A DNA stretch of 47,555 bases from CAZONU01 sp965370045 (GCA_965370045.1 CBDUSI010000018.1:1-47555); one strand, 5' to 3'; positions 23,316 through 32,435 are shown, counted from the stretch's first letter. Translations and numbers: made by a program. The notes: generated from the sequence alone by a model not told the origin.

Positions 23316-24716
23316 TCAGGAAATAGTGCGCCGCCCGGCGGCTCCCAGCGCCTTCTCGATGCGCGCGCGCTCGTCCTCATAGCCGGCACGCCCCAGAAGG
23401 GCGTATGCCGCGCGCTTACCGGCCTCCACGCCGGGCTGGCTGAAGGCGTCCACGTTGTACAGCCGCCCGGCATAGGCGGTGGCCAGCTCCCACAGGTAAA
23501 GCAGTCCCCCGATCGATTCGGCGCTGATCTCTTCCATTGTGAGGGTTGCGTTGGGCCTCCCGGCGGCCACCAGGGCGATTTCCGTGCCGCGGCGCTCGGC
23601 CTCCAGCAGCTCTCCCAGACCGTGCCCACCGAGGTAGCCGAAGGCCGCGCGGTCCGGGTAGGTCGCGGGGATCTCGACCTCGCGCTCCGGCCGTTTCACC
23701 GCCACGAACACCACCGCCTTGTCCGCCGGGCCTTCGGTGTAGAGCTGTATCTGGGAATGCTGGTCGGTGGCCCCCAGGGCCTTGACCGGGGTAGGGCCGA
23801 CCGAGCAGGCCTCGCCGGCCAGGGTCTCCCGCTTGCCCAGCGACTCGGCCCACAGCTGGCGGTACCAGTCGGCGACGTCGGCCAGCGCCGAGGCGTAGGG
23901 CATGAGCACATGAATGTGCTTGCCCCTTTTCGTGTCCAGGAGCCAGAGCAACATCGCCAGCCCCAGCGCCGGATTCTGGTCCCACGCCGGAGCCGCGCAA
24001 CGCGCGTCGAGCTCGGCCGCGCCGGCCAGCAGCCCCCGCACGTCAAGAGAGAGCGCCGCGGCGGGGAAGAGCCCCACCGGGCTCAGCACCGAGAAGCGCC
24101 CGCCGACCCCGTCGGGCACGGGCAGCGTGGCGATTCCCTCCTCGACGGCCAGCTTGCGGAGGTCGCCCTTCTGGGCATCGGTGGTGAAGACGAAGTGCTC
24201 GCGCCAGGAGTTGCCGGTGACCTCTTCCACCGCTTCGCGCGCGGCCAGGAACTGCGCGGCAGTCTCGGCGGTCGAGCCGGACTTGGTGATAACGTTGAAG
24301 AGGGTGCGCTTGAGGTCGAGCATCTCCAGGAGCGCCGCCGCGCGCGCGGGGTCGGCGTTGTCCAACACGTAAAGGCGCGCGCCACCTCTACGCTCGGGGG
24401 GCAGTTCGTTATGGAAGGGATGGCAAAGGGCGCTTTTCAGCGCGACCGCGCCCAGCGCCGAGCCGCCGATGCCGATCACGACTACGTTATCAAAACGCCC
24501 GGCGAGCTCCGCCCAGAGGTTCTGGCACTGGCCGGCAAGTTCCGTCTGACCGGGCAACTCGGTCCAGGCCATCCAGCCGGTGCCGCGCTCTTGCTTCACC
24601 GCCTCAAAGGCCGCCGCGGCCCGCGGGGCGGCCCCGGCGAGTTCGGCGTCGGTCAGGCCGTGCTCCTCGCCGACCGCGCCGGCCAGGAAGTTGGTGTAGT
24701 CCAGGACCATGGACAT
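23316..24716 (-). CDS. pgi: Glucose-6-phosphate isomerase
   Basis: The product is 466 residues, in the range of the shorter bacterial Pgi enzymes. It interconverts glucose-6-phosphate and fructose-6-phosphate in the cytoplasm. SIS-domain motifs are clear: VVIGIGGSALGAVALKSAL for phosphate-sugar binding and FNVITKSGSTAETAAQFL. ALGATDQHSQIQLYTEGPAD holds the region of the catalytic histidine. The C-terminal catalytic-lysine segment is NVDAFSQPGVEAGKRAAYAL. The ATG at 24716 is chosen for GGAGGAAAG upstream and a promoter beyond it; an in-frame ATG at 24836 lies past that promoter. It appears to be a single-gene unit. Confidence 0.95.
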   Translation of the reverse strand: MSMVLDYTNFLAGAVGEEHGLTDAELAGAAPRAAAAFEAVKQERGTGWMAWTELPGQTELAGQCQNLWAELAGRFDNVVVIGIGGSALGAVALKSALCHPFHNELPPERRGGARLYVLDNADPARAAALLEMLDLKRTLFNVITKSGSTAETAAQFLAAREAVEEVTGNSWREHFVFTTDAQKGDLRKLAVEEGIATLPVPDGVGGRFSVLSPVGLFPAAALSLDVRGLLAGAAELDARCAAPAWDQNPALGLAMLLWLLDTKRGKHIHVLMPYASALADVADWYRQLWAESLGKRETLAGEACSVGPTPVKALGATDQHSQIQLYTEGPADKAVVFVAVKRPEREVEIPATYPDRAAFGYLGGHGLGELLEAERRGTEIALVAAGRPNATLTMEEISAESIGGLLYLWELATAYAGRLYNVDAFSQPGVEAGKRAAYALLGRAGYEDERARIEKALGAAGRRTIS

Positions 24717-24741
24717 GGAGCTTTCCTCCGAATCCGGCTGG

Positions 24742-24769
24742 ATTCTAGGCCCTGGGGCGGGGATTGCAA
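24742..24769 (-). promoter_or_regulatory. Promoter of pgi
   Basis: On the minus strand, TTGCAA (24764-24769), 16 bases, TAGAAT (24742-24747). Predicted start about 20 bases before the ATG at 24716, so the leader holds the GGAGGAAAG ribosome site. Confidence 0.65.
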
Positions 24770-24777
24770 GGGGGGGC

Positions 24778-24847
24778 CTAGCAGGCCGTTGAAAAATGGC
24801 GCAGTCGTGATTGGGGGCAAGCGGTCCATTCTTCAACGGACTGCTAG
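24778..24847. repeat. 70-base element with 22-base imperfect inverted repeats
   Basis: The left arm 24778-24799 (CTAGCAGGCCGTTGAAAAAT and two more bases) matches the reverse complement of the right arm 24826-24847 at 20 of 22 positions, with a 26-base loop. The rimO stop codon lies inside the right arm. The arm sequence resembles inverted-repeat ends of some insertion sequences and MITE-like elements. A rho-independent terminator is less likely because no T-run follows the stem in either direction. Confidence 0.6.
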
Positions 24848-26223
24848 ATCAGCCGGGCCACCAGATCGTAGTCGTGGATGCCGGTGACCACCGCCCTGTG
24901 GAACTCGCCGGGGCGCAGGGCGGCCAGCCCCGCGTGCGGGCGGGTGACGATCACGCTGCCGTCGACCTCCGGGGCTTGGAACTCCGAGCGTCCCAGGGCC
25001 GGGCCGGCCCCGACGCTCTCGATTAGCACGGCGAGGCTGTCGCCGATGCGTTCGCTGGCCCGGCCGCTGGCGATCAGCTTCTGCAAGTTCATCAGCTCGT
25101 CGAGCCGCCGGTGCCTGGTGCGATCCGAGACCTGCCGCTTGCGCCGCGCCGCACGGGTGCCCGGTTCCGGTGAGTAGGCGAAGGCCCCCAGATGGTCGAA
25201 CTGCGCCTCGACCAGGAAGGAGCGCAGTCGCCCGAAGGCCGCGGCCGTCTCCCCGGGGAAGCCCACCATGCAGGTGGTGCGCAGCGCCGTGCGCGGCGCC
25301 GATCGGCGGACCTTGATTATAAGCCGGCGCAGGTCGTCGGCGGTGTAGCCCCGGCCCATGGAGGCCAGCACCTCGTCATCGGCGTGCTGGATGGGCATGT
25401 CCAGGTACCGGGCCATCCGCCGCTCGCCGAGGAGCTCTATTACGTCGTCGGTCAGGTGCGCGGGGTGCGCGTACATCAGCCGCAGCCAGTGATAGCCTCG
25501 CATCTTCAGGAGCTCGCGCATCAGCTCGCCGAGCAGCGGCCGGCCCCCGGCCAGGTCCGTGCCGTAGGCGGCGGTGTCCTGGGCGATGAGCACCAGCTCG
25601 CGGGCGCCGTCGGCAACCAGCTCCCCGGCCTCGGCCAGCAGATCCTTCAACGGGCGGCTGCGCGCCGGGCCGCGGATCGCGGGGATGGCGCAGTAGGCGC
25701 AGCGGTTGCTGCAGCCCTCGGAGAGCTTGAGGTACGCGGTGGTCTTCAGCCCGAACCTGAGCCGCGGCGAGGAGCCCAGCACCTCGGGCGCGGGGGCCTG
25801 GCGCTTGCGGCGGGGCAGGCTCAGCGCCTTGCGGCAGATATTCGCCAACCCGGAATACTCCTTGAAGGGCACCACGGCGTCGGCGCCAGGGATGCGCCGG
25901 GTCTTGGCCGGGTAGCACCCGGCGGCCAGGACCGCGCGCAGTCGGCCGGCCTGCTTCAGCCCCTGGAGTTCGGCGAGGACCTCGCGGGTCTCCTCGCGGG
26001 CGGACTCCAGGAAAGCGCAGGTGTTGACCAGGGCCAGGTCGGCGCCCGTCGGGTCGGCCGTCAGGTAGAAGCCCTCGCCGACCAGCGCGCCGGCCAGGCG
26101 CTCGGAGTCCACTTGGTTCTTGGCGCAGCCCAGAGTGATCATGAAGACCACCGGCGGCTCGGCGGGCACGCTCGGCCGCGGCTTGCGACGCTTTCTCCTG
26201 CTCTTCTTGCGCTTGGTCGCCAC
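24844..26223 (-). CDS. rimO: Ribosomal protein S12 methylthiotransferase RimO
   Basis: The product is 459 residues. The N-terminal UPF0004 domain starts ITLGCAKNQVDSERLAGALV, with further cysteines in NTCAF and AAGCYP. The radical SAM core has SEGCSNRCAYCAIPAIRG (CxxxCxxC). LDMPIQHADDEVLASMGRG and the C-terminal TRAM-like domain separate RimO from MiaB. It adds a methylthio group to an aspartate of S12 using two iron-sulfur clusters. A highly basic extension (residues 2-18, mostly K/R) precedes the family start; it may aid ribosome binding, or translation may start at an ATG 27 codons in. A TAGAAT box ends nine bases before the GTG, so the mRNA could be near-leaderless. Confidence 0.93.
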   Translation of the reverse strand: MATKRKKSRRKRRKPRPSVPAEPPVVFMITLGCAKNQVDSERLAGALVGEGFYLTADPTGADLALVNTCAFLESAREETREVLAELQGLKQAGRLRAVLAAGCYPAKTRRIPGADAVVPFKEYSGLANICRKALSLPRRKRQAPAPEVLGSSPRLRFGLKTTAYLKLSEGCSNRCAYCAIPAIRGPARSRPLKDLLAEAGELVADGARELVLIAQDTAAYGTDLAGGRPLLGELMRELLKMRGYHWLRLMYAHPAHLTDDVIELLGERRMARYLDMPIQHADDEVLASMGRGYTADDLRRLIIKVRRSAPRTALRTTCMVGFPGETAAAFGRLRSFLVEAQFDHLGAFAYSPEPGTRAARRKRQVSDRTRHRRLDELMNLQKLIASGRASERIGDSLAVLIESVGAGPALGRSEFQAPEVDGSVIVTRPHAGLAALRPGEFHRAVVTGIHDYDLVARLI

Positions 26224-26284
26224 GTTCCGGGGATTCTATATGCAAGCCGCACCCCCCGCCGGGAATTTTTGCGGGAATCGCCGC

Positions 26285-26313
26285 TTGCGACCCCCTCCGA
26301 ATGGGGATAGAAC
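26285..26313 (+). promoter_or_regulatory. Promoter of glnE
   Basis: TTGCGA (26285-26290), 17 bases, TAGAAC (26308-26313). The predicted leader is about 20 bases and contains GGAGGAGG before the TTG start at 26342. It is back-to-back with the rimO start. Confidence 0.6.
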
Positions 26314-26341
26314 AGGATTTCAGGTTCCGGAGGAGGCCATT

Positions 26342-29263
26342 TTGCCCGCGCTTTCCGACTCGGACGTCAGTGAGATCCTGGCCCGGCCGGCCGGCCGGCG
26401 CTCGGCCATGCTCCTGGCCGGCTGCGGGTTCGCCGTGCCCAAGCGGGCCGCCGGCGCGCTGGCCGCGCTGGCCGGCGTCGTCCCGGACCCGCCGGGGTTC
26501 GGCGCGCTCCTGCTCGCGCTGCTCGGCGACCTGGCCGTGACCGCCGACCCTGACGCGGCGCTCGACGGGCTGGCCAGCCTGATTGCGGCGGCGGGGGGCG
26601 AGCCGGGAGGGGCGCTGCTTCAGCGATTGACCGCCGAGCCCGACGTCCGCCGCGTGCTCCTGGCTCTCCTGGGCTACAGCCGGGCCTTCACCGCGACGCT
26701 GGTCCGTTGGCCGGAGTGGGTCGAGGAGGTCATCGCTCCCGGTGAGATCGACTCGGCCCACGCCCGCGAGGAGCTGGCCGCCGAGCTGGCCGCCGAGATC
26801 CAGGCCGCGCCGGACCGCCCCGCGCGGCTGGCCGCGCTGCGCCGCTTCCGCAAGCGCCACACCCTGGGCATCGCCGCGCGCGACGTCGCCGGCCGCGCGG
26901 ACCTGGCGGCGACCACCGCTGAGATATCCGCGGTGGCCGACGCGGTGGTGGCCGGGGCCCTTGGGGCAGCCCGCGCCGAGTGCGCCGGTGATGCGGCTGG
27001 GGCGCGCCTGGCGATCCTGGCGCTCGGCAAGCTGGGCGGGGCGGAGCTCAACTACAGCTCAGACATAGACCTGATCTTCCTGAGCGACGCGCCAGGCAGG
27101 GGGCCCGCGCGCCTGGCCGAGGAACTCGTCCGCCAGCTCTCCGAGCCGACGGCCGAGGGGGTAGCCTACCGGGTGGACATGCGCCTCAGGCCCGAGGGCT
27201 CGGCCGGCGCGCTGGTCTGGGAGCTGGACGCGGCGCTGGCCTACTACCGCGAGCGAGCCCGGGCCTGGGAACGCCAGGCGCTGGTCAAGTGCCGCCCGGT
27301 GGCCGGAGACCTGGAACTGGGTGGGAGATTCCTCGATTTGCTGGGCGGCTTCATCTGGCAGTCGGGGCTGACCCCCGTGGAGGTGGCCAGGGCCTGCCAG
27401 CTGCGGGGCGAAATGGAGCGCGCCGCGGAGAGCCCCGGCGCCGTGGAGGTCAAGAGCGGCACCGGCGGCATACGCGACGTGGAGTTCTCCGCGCAGATTC
27501 TCCAGCTGGTCCATGGGGCCGGCCACCCGGAGGTCAGAAAGACCGGGACCCTCGCTGCCCTGGAAGCGCTGGAGGGAGCGGGCCTGCTCGATCCGGAGGA
27601 GGCCCGCCAACTCCGCGCCGGATACGAGTTCCTGCGCCGCGTCGAGCACTGCCTGCAGACCATGGACGAGTTGGCACTCCACGCGGTGCCCGCAGAGCCA
27701 GGGGCGCGCGCGGCGCTGGCCCGTCGGCTGGGCTACGCCGGCAGCCCGGAGAGCGCGCGGGGGGAGTTCGAAGCCGACCTGGCGCGTCACGCGGCGGCGC
27801 TCCGTGCCATATATGAGAAGCTCTGCGGCCAGGGCGCCTCGGGGGCGGACTTGGCCGTCCGGCTGGAGGGCCTGCTCGGCCAGGGGGACGAGGCTGAGCT
27901 GGTCTCGCTGCTTTCCGTGCTGGGCTTCGGCGAAGGGCGCCAGACGGCCAAGACCGTGCGGGCACTGGCCGAACACGCCGGCGGCGGCGCCGCGCTGATC
28001 GCCCCGCTGATCGAGCGGCTGCGCTCGGGGCCCAGCCCCGATCGGGGGCTGGCCAATCTCGAACGGATAGCCGGCGGCGCCCCCCTGGCGCGGATGGACT
28101 CCGAGCCTGATCTGCGCGAGGCCCTCCTGAGCATCGCCGAGTCCAGCGACTTCCTTTCCGAGTTGCTGGCCGCGCGGCCCGAGTGCGTCGACATGCTGGC
28201 TCCCGGCGAGGGCGGGCGCGCCCGGCGCGGCCGCGAGCGGCTGGCCGCAGACATAGAGAAGGCCGTCGCCGGCGCCGCAAGTGCCGACGAGCTGGCCGCC
28301 CGGCTGGCCTCCTTCCGCGAGGGAGAACTGGTCCGGGTGGGCGCGCGCGACCTGCTCGACGGGGCGCCGCCCGAGGAGGTCTCCGCGGAGCTCAGCTGCC
28401 TCGCGGAACTCGAGCTGGCGCGGGCCCTGCTCGCCGCCGGCGTCCCCGGGGACGTGACGGTGCTAGCCCTCGGCCGGCTGGGCGGCCGGGAGATGAGCTA
28501 CGGCTCGGACCTGGACCTGATCTTCGTGGACACCGGCGCGGAGCGAGACCCCAACAGCGCGGTATTGGAGGCAATCCGTATACTCACCGCGGCAGGCTAC
28601 GAGGTGGACACCCGGCTGCGGCCCGGCGGGGCCTCGGGGCAACTGGTGACCAGCCTGACCGGATACCGCGCCTACCGCGACCGGGGCGAGCTGGCCGTCT
28701 GGGAACGCCTGGCGCTGGTCCGCGCGCGGCCGGTGGCCGGCTCGGCGGGCGCCCGCCGGTCGGCCGCGGACTTCCTGACCGAGACGCTTTACGGCTCCGA
28801 GCCGCCCGGGGACCTGGCCGAGGCGGCCTGGGACATGCGCCTGCGCCTGGAACGCATCGCCGAGGAGGCCGACTTCAAGCGCGGCTCTGGAGGGCTGGTC
28901 GATTTGGAGTTCCTGGCCGAGTACCTGGCCCTGGCGCACGGGGCGCGCGAAGAGGACCTGCGCTGCTTCGGGACCGAAGAGACCTTCGCGGCGGCGGCCC
29001 GGGCCCGGATAATGCCCGGGGCCGAGGCGCGCAAGGCGACCGAGGCCCACCGCTTCCTGAGGCGCCTGGAGATGCGCGCCCGGGTGCTGTCCGGCCGGCC
29101 AGTGCGGTCCCTGCCGGCCGAGCCCGGGGAGTTGGCCCGCCTGGCACGTATGATGGACCTGGCGGTCGAGAACAAGCAGTCGCACCCCGAGGCGCTGCGG
29201 GCGAACTTCGAACGCCACACCGCGGCGGCCCGCCGGCTGCTGGAGCGGGCCCTGCGCGGTTAG
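26342..29263 (+). CDS. glnE: Glutamine synthetase adenylyltransferase/deadenylylase GlnE
   Basis: The product is 973 residues, near the 946 of E. coli GlnE. It has two nucleotidyltransferase domains, as the bifunctional enzyme should: SSDIDLIFLSD at about residues 239-249 (deadenylylation half) and GSDLDLIFVD at about 720-729 (adenylylation half). Each is preceded by LGKLGG or LGRLGG. Companion motifs YRVDMRLRPEGSAG and YEVDTRLRPGGASG are intact. It adds or removes AMP on glutamine synthetase to tune nitrogen assimilation, normally under PII control. The TTG start is fixed by AGGAGG five bases upstream. No glnA or glnB is in the window. DUF2284 follows nine bases later. Confidence 0.95.
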   Translation: MPALSDSDVSEILARPAGRRSAMLLAGCGFAVPKRAAGALAALAGVVPDPPGFGALLLALLGDLAVTADPDAALDGLASLIAAAGGEPGGALLQRLTAEPDVRRVLLALLGYSRAFTATLVRWPEWVEEVIAPGEIDSAHAREELAAELAAEIQAAPDRPARLAALRRFRKRHTLGIAARDVAGRADLAATTAEISAVADAVVAGALGAARAECAGDAAGARLAILALGKLGGAELNYSSDIDLIFLSDAPGRGPARLAEELVRQLSEPTAEGVAYRVDMRLRPEGSAGALVWELDAALAYYRERARAWERQALVKCRPVAGDLELGGRFLDLLGGFIWQSGLTPVEVARACQLRGEMERAAESPGAVEVKSGTGGIRDVEFSAQILQLVHGAGHPEVRKTGTLAALEALEGAGLLDPEEARQLRAGYEFLRRVEHCLQTMDELALHAVPAEPGARAALARRLGYAGSPESARGEFEADLARHAAALRAIYEKLCGQGASGADLAVRLEGLLGQGDEAELVSLLSVLGFGEGRQTAKTVRALAEHAGGGAALIAPLIERLRSGPSPDRGLANLERIAGGAPLARMDSEPDLREALLSIAESSDFLSELLAARPECVDMLAPGEGGRARRGRERLAADIEKAVAGAASADELAARLASFREGELVRVGARDLLDGAPPEEVSAELSCLAELELARALLAAGVPGDVTVLALGRLGGREMSYGSDLDLIFVDTGAERDPNSAVLEAIRILTAAGYEVDTRLRPGGASGQLVTSLTGYRAYRDRGELAVWERLALVRARPVAGSAGARRSAADFLTETLYGSEPPGDLAEAAWDMRLRLERIAEEADFKRGSGGLVDLEFLAEYLALAHGAREEDLRCFGTEETFAAAARARIMPGAEARKATEAHRFLRRLEMRARVLSGRPVRSLPAEPGELARLARMMDLAVENKQSHPEALRANFERHTAAARRLLERALRG

Positions 29264-29272
29264 GAGGTATTC

Positions 29273-29809
29273 ATGACCCGCAAGAAGAAGAGAGCGCCGG
29301 CGTCGCGGAAGGGGGGCCTTGCGCCCTTCCTGCTTCGCGCCGAGGAGCTGGGCGCCAAGCGCGCGGAGATAATCGCCCCCTCCTCGGTGATCGTAGCCGA
29401 GTGGGTCAGGATGAAATGCCGCTACGGCTGCGGCGGATACGGAATCAGCCGCTGCTGCCCGCCGCACTCACCGGAGCCGGCCACCACCCGACGAATGCTC
29501 GGCGAGTACCGCCGGGCCATCCTGGTGGAGGCCGGGGAGAAGAAGCCCCGCGACTTCGTGCCCGACCTGGAGCGCGACCTCTTCCTGGCCGGGTACTACA
29601 AGGCCTTCAGCTTCGCCTCGGGGCCCTGCCGCCTGTGCCGGGACTGCGATCCGGATGAGTCATGCCATCACCCGGAGAGGGCCCGCCCGTCAATGGAGGC
29701 CTGCGGGATAGACGTCTTCGCGACGGTCCGGGCGGCCGGCTGGGAGATAGAAGTCGTTCAGGCAGTGGACGATACGCCGCACTTCTTCGGGCTGCTGCTG
29801 GTCGACTGA
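29273..29809 (+). CDS. DUF2284 predicted metal-binding protein
   Basis: The product is 178 residues. It is cysteine-rich with the family layout: CRYGCGGYGISRCCPPHSPE (about 50-69), GYYKAFSFASGPCRLCRDC (about 107-125), then CHHPERARPSMEACGIDVF. Eight or more conserved cysteines suggest bound iron-sulfur clusters or zinc. Proteins of this family are common in anaerobes and their reaction is unknown. A lysine/arginine-rich leader (about 1-14) precedes the domain. GGAGG lies just upstream of the ATG, nine bases after glnE, so the two are probably cotranscribed, but a functional link to nitrogen control is not established. Confidence 0.85.
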   Translation: MTRKKKRAPASRKGGLAPFLLRAEELGAKRAEIIAPSSVIVAEWVRMKCRYGCGGYGISRCCPPHSPEPATTRRMLGEYRRAILVEAGEKKPRDFVPDLERDLFLAGYYKAFSFASGPCRLCRDCDPDESCHHPERARPSMEACGIDVFATVRAAGWEIEVVQAVDDTPHFFGLLLVD

Positions 29810-29822
29810 ACCGGTTTTTCGC

Positions 29823-29851
29823 TTCACTTCGACTCCTCTGAGCGGTATAAT
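29823..29851 (+). promoter_or_regulatory. Promoter of the secreted thioredoxin-fold-like gene
   Basis: TTCACT (29823-29828), 17 bases, perfect TATAAT (29846-29851). Predicted leader about 40 bases with a GGGGTGAAAGG ribosome site before the ATG at 29898. Confidence 0.65.
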
Positions 29852-29897
29852 ATAGGTGGATTGCCGGGAGCGGTGCTATCTACGGGGGTGAAAGGTC

Positions 29898-30611
29898 ATG
29901 AAGCTCAAGACTCTGATCCTTGCGGCTCTGGCCGTGTCGGTACTTGGCGCGCAGGCTCACGCCCGGGGCAAACGACGCCCCAGAAGGAAGTGGCGGGACC
30001 GGGTCAGGAAAGAGGTCAACAAGGGTACGATCCTCGATATGAAGTCCCGTGATCCCCAGAAACCCCTCGACTGGCTGACCGATTTCGACAGGGCCGCTGA
30101 GATCGCCGGCCGCGAGAAGCGCCCGTTATTGATCGTCTTCACCTCTGAGGAGTTGGCCCGGACCAGCACTTCCTGCCGCTTTAAGGCCAACAACCTGCGC
30201 CGGGCGGCGCGGAAGGCCAAGGTTGTCCCCCTCAAGCTCATGCCCCCGGTGATGCTGGACACCAAGGGGATACCCAAGAAGGAGGCCGCCAAGCGCCGGG
30301 AACTCTACGCCAAGGCCCAGAAGCGTTACCGGGAGGTCGTCAGGCAGTTCCGGGTCGCCGCCGGCCCGTGCCTGGTGATGACCGCTCCCGATGCCAAGAG
30401 CCTCAGCCACCAGGTGACGCCCACCGACGCCCAGACCAAGGCGACCCTCGACCGCTTGGGGGAAATGCTGGCGGCCCATGAGAAGGCCCTGGGCAAGAAG
30501 CCCGCCGAGGCCAAGAAGGACGGGGATAAGCCCAAGGAGGCCGAAGCCAAGAAGCCCGAGGAGAAGCCCGCCGAGAAGAAACCGGAAGTCGACCCCGAAG
30601 ACGACTTCTAG
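29898..30611 (+). CDS. Secreted protein, thioredoxin-fold-like, with charged tail
   Basis: The product is 237 residues. A signal peptide (about 1-22, ending AHA) leads to a basic stretch. A domain of about 130 residues follows: DWLTDFDRAAEIAGREKRPL, LIVFTSEE, then RRAARKAKVVPLKLMP and GPCLVMTAPDAKSL. The order (helix, strand after KRPLLIVF, helix, strand, late strand) resembles thioredoxin-like proteins, but the CxxC redox pair is absent; only isolated cysteines remain. A redox role is therefore doubtful. The last 45 residues are a lysine/glutamate/proline tail. It is monocistronic by promoter position. Confidence 0.65.
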   Translation: MKLKTLILAALAVSVLGAQAHARGKRRPRRKWRDRVRKEVNKGTILDMKSRDPQKPLDWLTDFDRAAEIAGREKRPLLIVFTSEELARTSTSCRFKANNLRRAARKAKVVPLKLMPPVMLDTKGIPKKEAAKRRELYAKAQKRYREVVRQFRVAAGPCLVMTAPDAKSLSHQVTPTDAQTKATLDRLGEMLAAHEKALGKKPAEAKKDGDKPKEAEAKKPEEKPAEKKPEVDPEDDF

Positions 30612-30704
30612 GCCGCCGGCCACGCAAGAGAGAACATCCGGCCGTCCGACCAGGGCGACCGGTTTCTTTGCGAAAGTTCTCAGCATCCGTCTTCCCTCTA
30701 GCCC

Positions 30705-30732
30705 TTGATTTCCCGCGCGTTTCCGCGATACT
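30705..30732 (+). promoter_or_regulatory. Promoter of the YihY/BrkB-family gene
   Basis: TTGATT (30705-30710), 16 bases, GATACT (30727-30732). The leader of about 27 bases contains GAGGA before the ATG at 30766. The rest of the 154-base gap from 30612 holds GC-rich inverted sequence but no clear terminator. Confidence 0.45.
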
Positions 30733-30765
30733 ACTGACCACCGGAAACTTCTTGAGGAATGACCC

Positions 30766-32415
30766 ATGCCGCCTCGGTTGGCCCGCAAAGCCTGGCGCTT
30801 CCTGACCCGCGACCTCTGGCGCATCCGCTCGCGGCGCCTCTCGCGAGGGCGCGGGTTCCTCCTGCGGCTCCTGCGGGTGATCATCCTCGCCGGGCGCGGC
30901 TTCCGGGACGACAAGTGCAATCTGCGCGCCTCGGCACTGACCTTCTACTCGCTGCTTTCGGTGATCCCGGTGGTGGCCATGGCCTTCGGAGTGGCCAAGG
31001 GCTTTGGCCAGCAGGACCGGCTGGAGGCAGCCCTCAGAAAGGGCTTGCAGCAGGCATTGCCCAGCTCCGCGGCCCCCGCCGCGGATGAGGGCAGGGTTAC
31101 GCCCCCAGCGGGTACGGAAAAGAACCCCCTTCCGCCGGAGGGCACCGGCAAGAAGACGGCGCCCCCGGACAACGGCACCAGCTTCGAGTCCATCGACCCG
31201 GAAGAGGACGACAAGGCGAAGAGCGAACCTGTCGGGCCGCTGGTGGCCGAGAGCGCCGCACCCGCTCCGGCCTCCGCGGGGCCGCCAACGGGTGCCGGTC
31301 CGACCGGGCCGCCGGCTGCGAATGAGAGCAGCGCCGCCTCGGAGAGCGGCCCACCGCAGGCCGGCCCCAAGAGCGAGATCGCCGACTACATCGTCCGCTT
31401 CGCCAATAACTTGTTAGAGCAAACCCAGACCGGTTGGCTCGCCGGCATCGGCGTGCTCATCCTGTTCTACACGGTGATCAAGGTCCTGGGCCAAATCGAG
31501 CACTCCTTCAACGACATCTGGGGCATCAAGAAGAGCCGGCCCCTGAGCCGCAAGCTGGCCGACTACCTGGTGGCCATGCTGGTCGGGCCGCTGCTCTTCA
31601 TGGTGGCCAGCTCCGTGACCTTCCTGGCCACCGAGGAGGTCAACCAAGCGGTCCAAAGCAGCGAGGTGCTCAGCAAGTACTTCGGGCCGGCGGTGCAGAT
31701 GGGCACCAAGATCCTGCCCTTCGCGGTGATCTGGCTGATGTTCACCTTCTTCTACGTGTTCATGCCCAATACCAAAGTGCGGTTCAGCTCCGCGCTGATC
31801 GCCGGGGTGGTGGCCGGCTCGGTCTACCAGGTGGTCCAGTGGGGCTACCTCTACTTCCAGATCGGAGTGAGCAAGTACGGCGGGATCTACGGATCCTTCG
31901 CGGCACTGCCGCTCTTCCTGATCTGGCTACAAACCAGCTGGCTGGTGGTGCTCTTCGGCGCCGAGATATCCTTCGCGTGGCAAAATGTCGAGACCTACGA
32001 ATTCGAGTCGGACTGCCTGGCGGTCAGCCAGAAGTTCAAGCGGCTGCTCTCGCTGCGCGTGGCCCACCTCCTGGTCAAGAACTTCCAGACCGAGAAGAAG
32101 CCGATGACCGCCGGGGAGATATCCCACAAGCTGGAGATCCCCATCCGCCTGGTCAACGAGATCCTCTTCGAGCTGGTCGACTGCGCGGTAGCGGCCGAGG
32201 CTCGCGAGGACGAATCCGGGGAGGTGGCCTACCAACTGGCCAAGCCGCCGGAGCGCTTCACCGTCAAGTTCGTCGTGGACGCCCTGGAGGGGCGCGGCAC
32301 CCACGACATCCCGGTGAGCAAGGGGCCGGACTTCAACCGGATCAAGGAGAGCCTGGCCGAGTTCGACGCGGCGGCGGAGAAGTCCAAGTCCAACGTGGCG
32401 CTGACGGATATCTGA
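30766..32415 (+). CDS. YihY/BrkB-family membrane protein with disordered insert
   Basis: The product is 549 residues, much longer than the usual 280-420. The family core is clear: CNLRASALTFYSLLSVIPVV, GLLAGIGVLILFYTV-like helices, FNDIWGIKKSRPLSRKLADY and GSVYQVVQWGYLYFQIGVSK. Six transmembrane helices are expected. About residues 105-205, after the first helix, are a proline/alanine/serine/glutamate insert of low complexity, likely disordered outside the membrane. The C-terminal 130 residues include a winged-helix-like domain (MTAGEISHKLEIPIRLVNEI). The family was once called RNase BN, an assignment now discarded; its function is unknown. Confidence 0.88.
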   Translation: MPPRLARKAWRFLTRDLWRIRSRRLSRGRGFLLRLLRVIILAGRGFRDDKCNLRASALTFYSLLSVIPVVAMAFGVAKGFGQQDRLEAALRKGLQQALPSSAAPAADEGRVTPPAGTEKNPLPPEGTGKKTAPPDNGTSFESIDPEEDDKAKSEPVGPLVAESAAPAPASAGPPTGAGPTGPPAANESSAASESGPPQAGPKSEIADYIVRFANNLLEQTQTGWLAGIGVLILFYTVIKVLGQIEHSFNDIWGIKKSRPLSRKLADYLVAMLVGPLLFMVASSVTFLATEEVNQAVQSSEVLSKYFGPAVQMGTKILPFAVIWLMFTFFYVFMPNTKVRFSSALIAGVVAGSVYQVVQWGYLYFQIGVSKYGGIYGSFAALPLFLIWLQTSWLVVLFGAEISFAWQNVETYEFESDCLAVSQKFKRLLSLRVAHLLVKNFQTEKKPMTAGEISHKLEIPIRLVNEILFELVDCAVAAEAREDESGEVAYQLAKPPERFTVKFVVDALEGRGTHDIPVSKGPDFNRIKESLAEFDAAAEKSKSNVALTDI

Positions 32416-32435
32416 CTGATCGAGGGACCAAACAC

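Noticed and set aside
24778..24847. Rho-independent terminator for rimO
   Set aside because: The stem is long and imperfect with a 26-base loop, and it is not followed by a T-run in the direction of rimO transcription.
28183..29658. Long alternate-frame ORF inside glnE and the DUF2284 gene
   Set aside because: Its arginine/glycine/proline-rich composition is a typical frame shadow; both real frames are supported by motifs.
29898..30611. Thiol-disulfide oxidoreductase
   Set aside because: The fold pattern fits loosely, but no CxxC active site exists.
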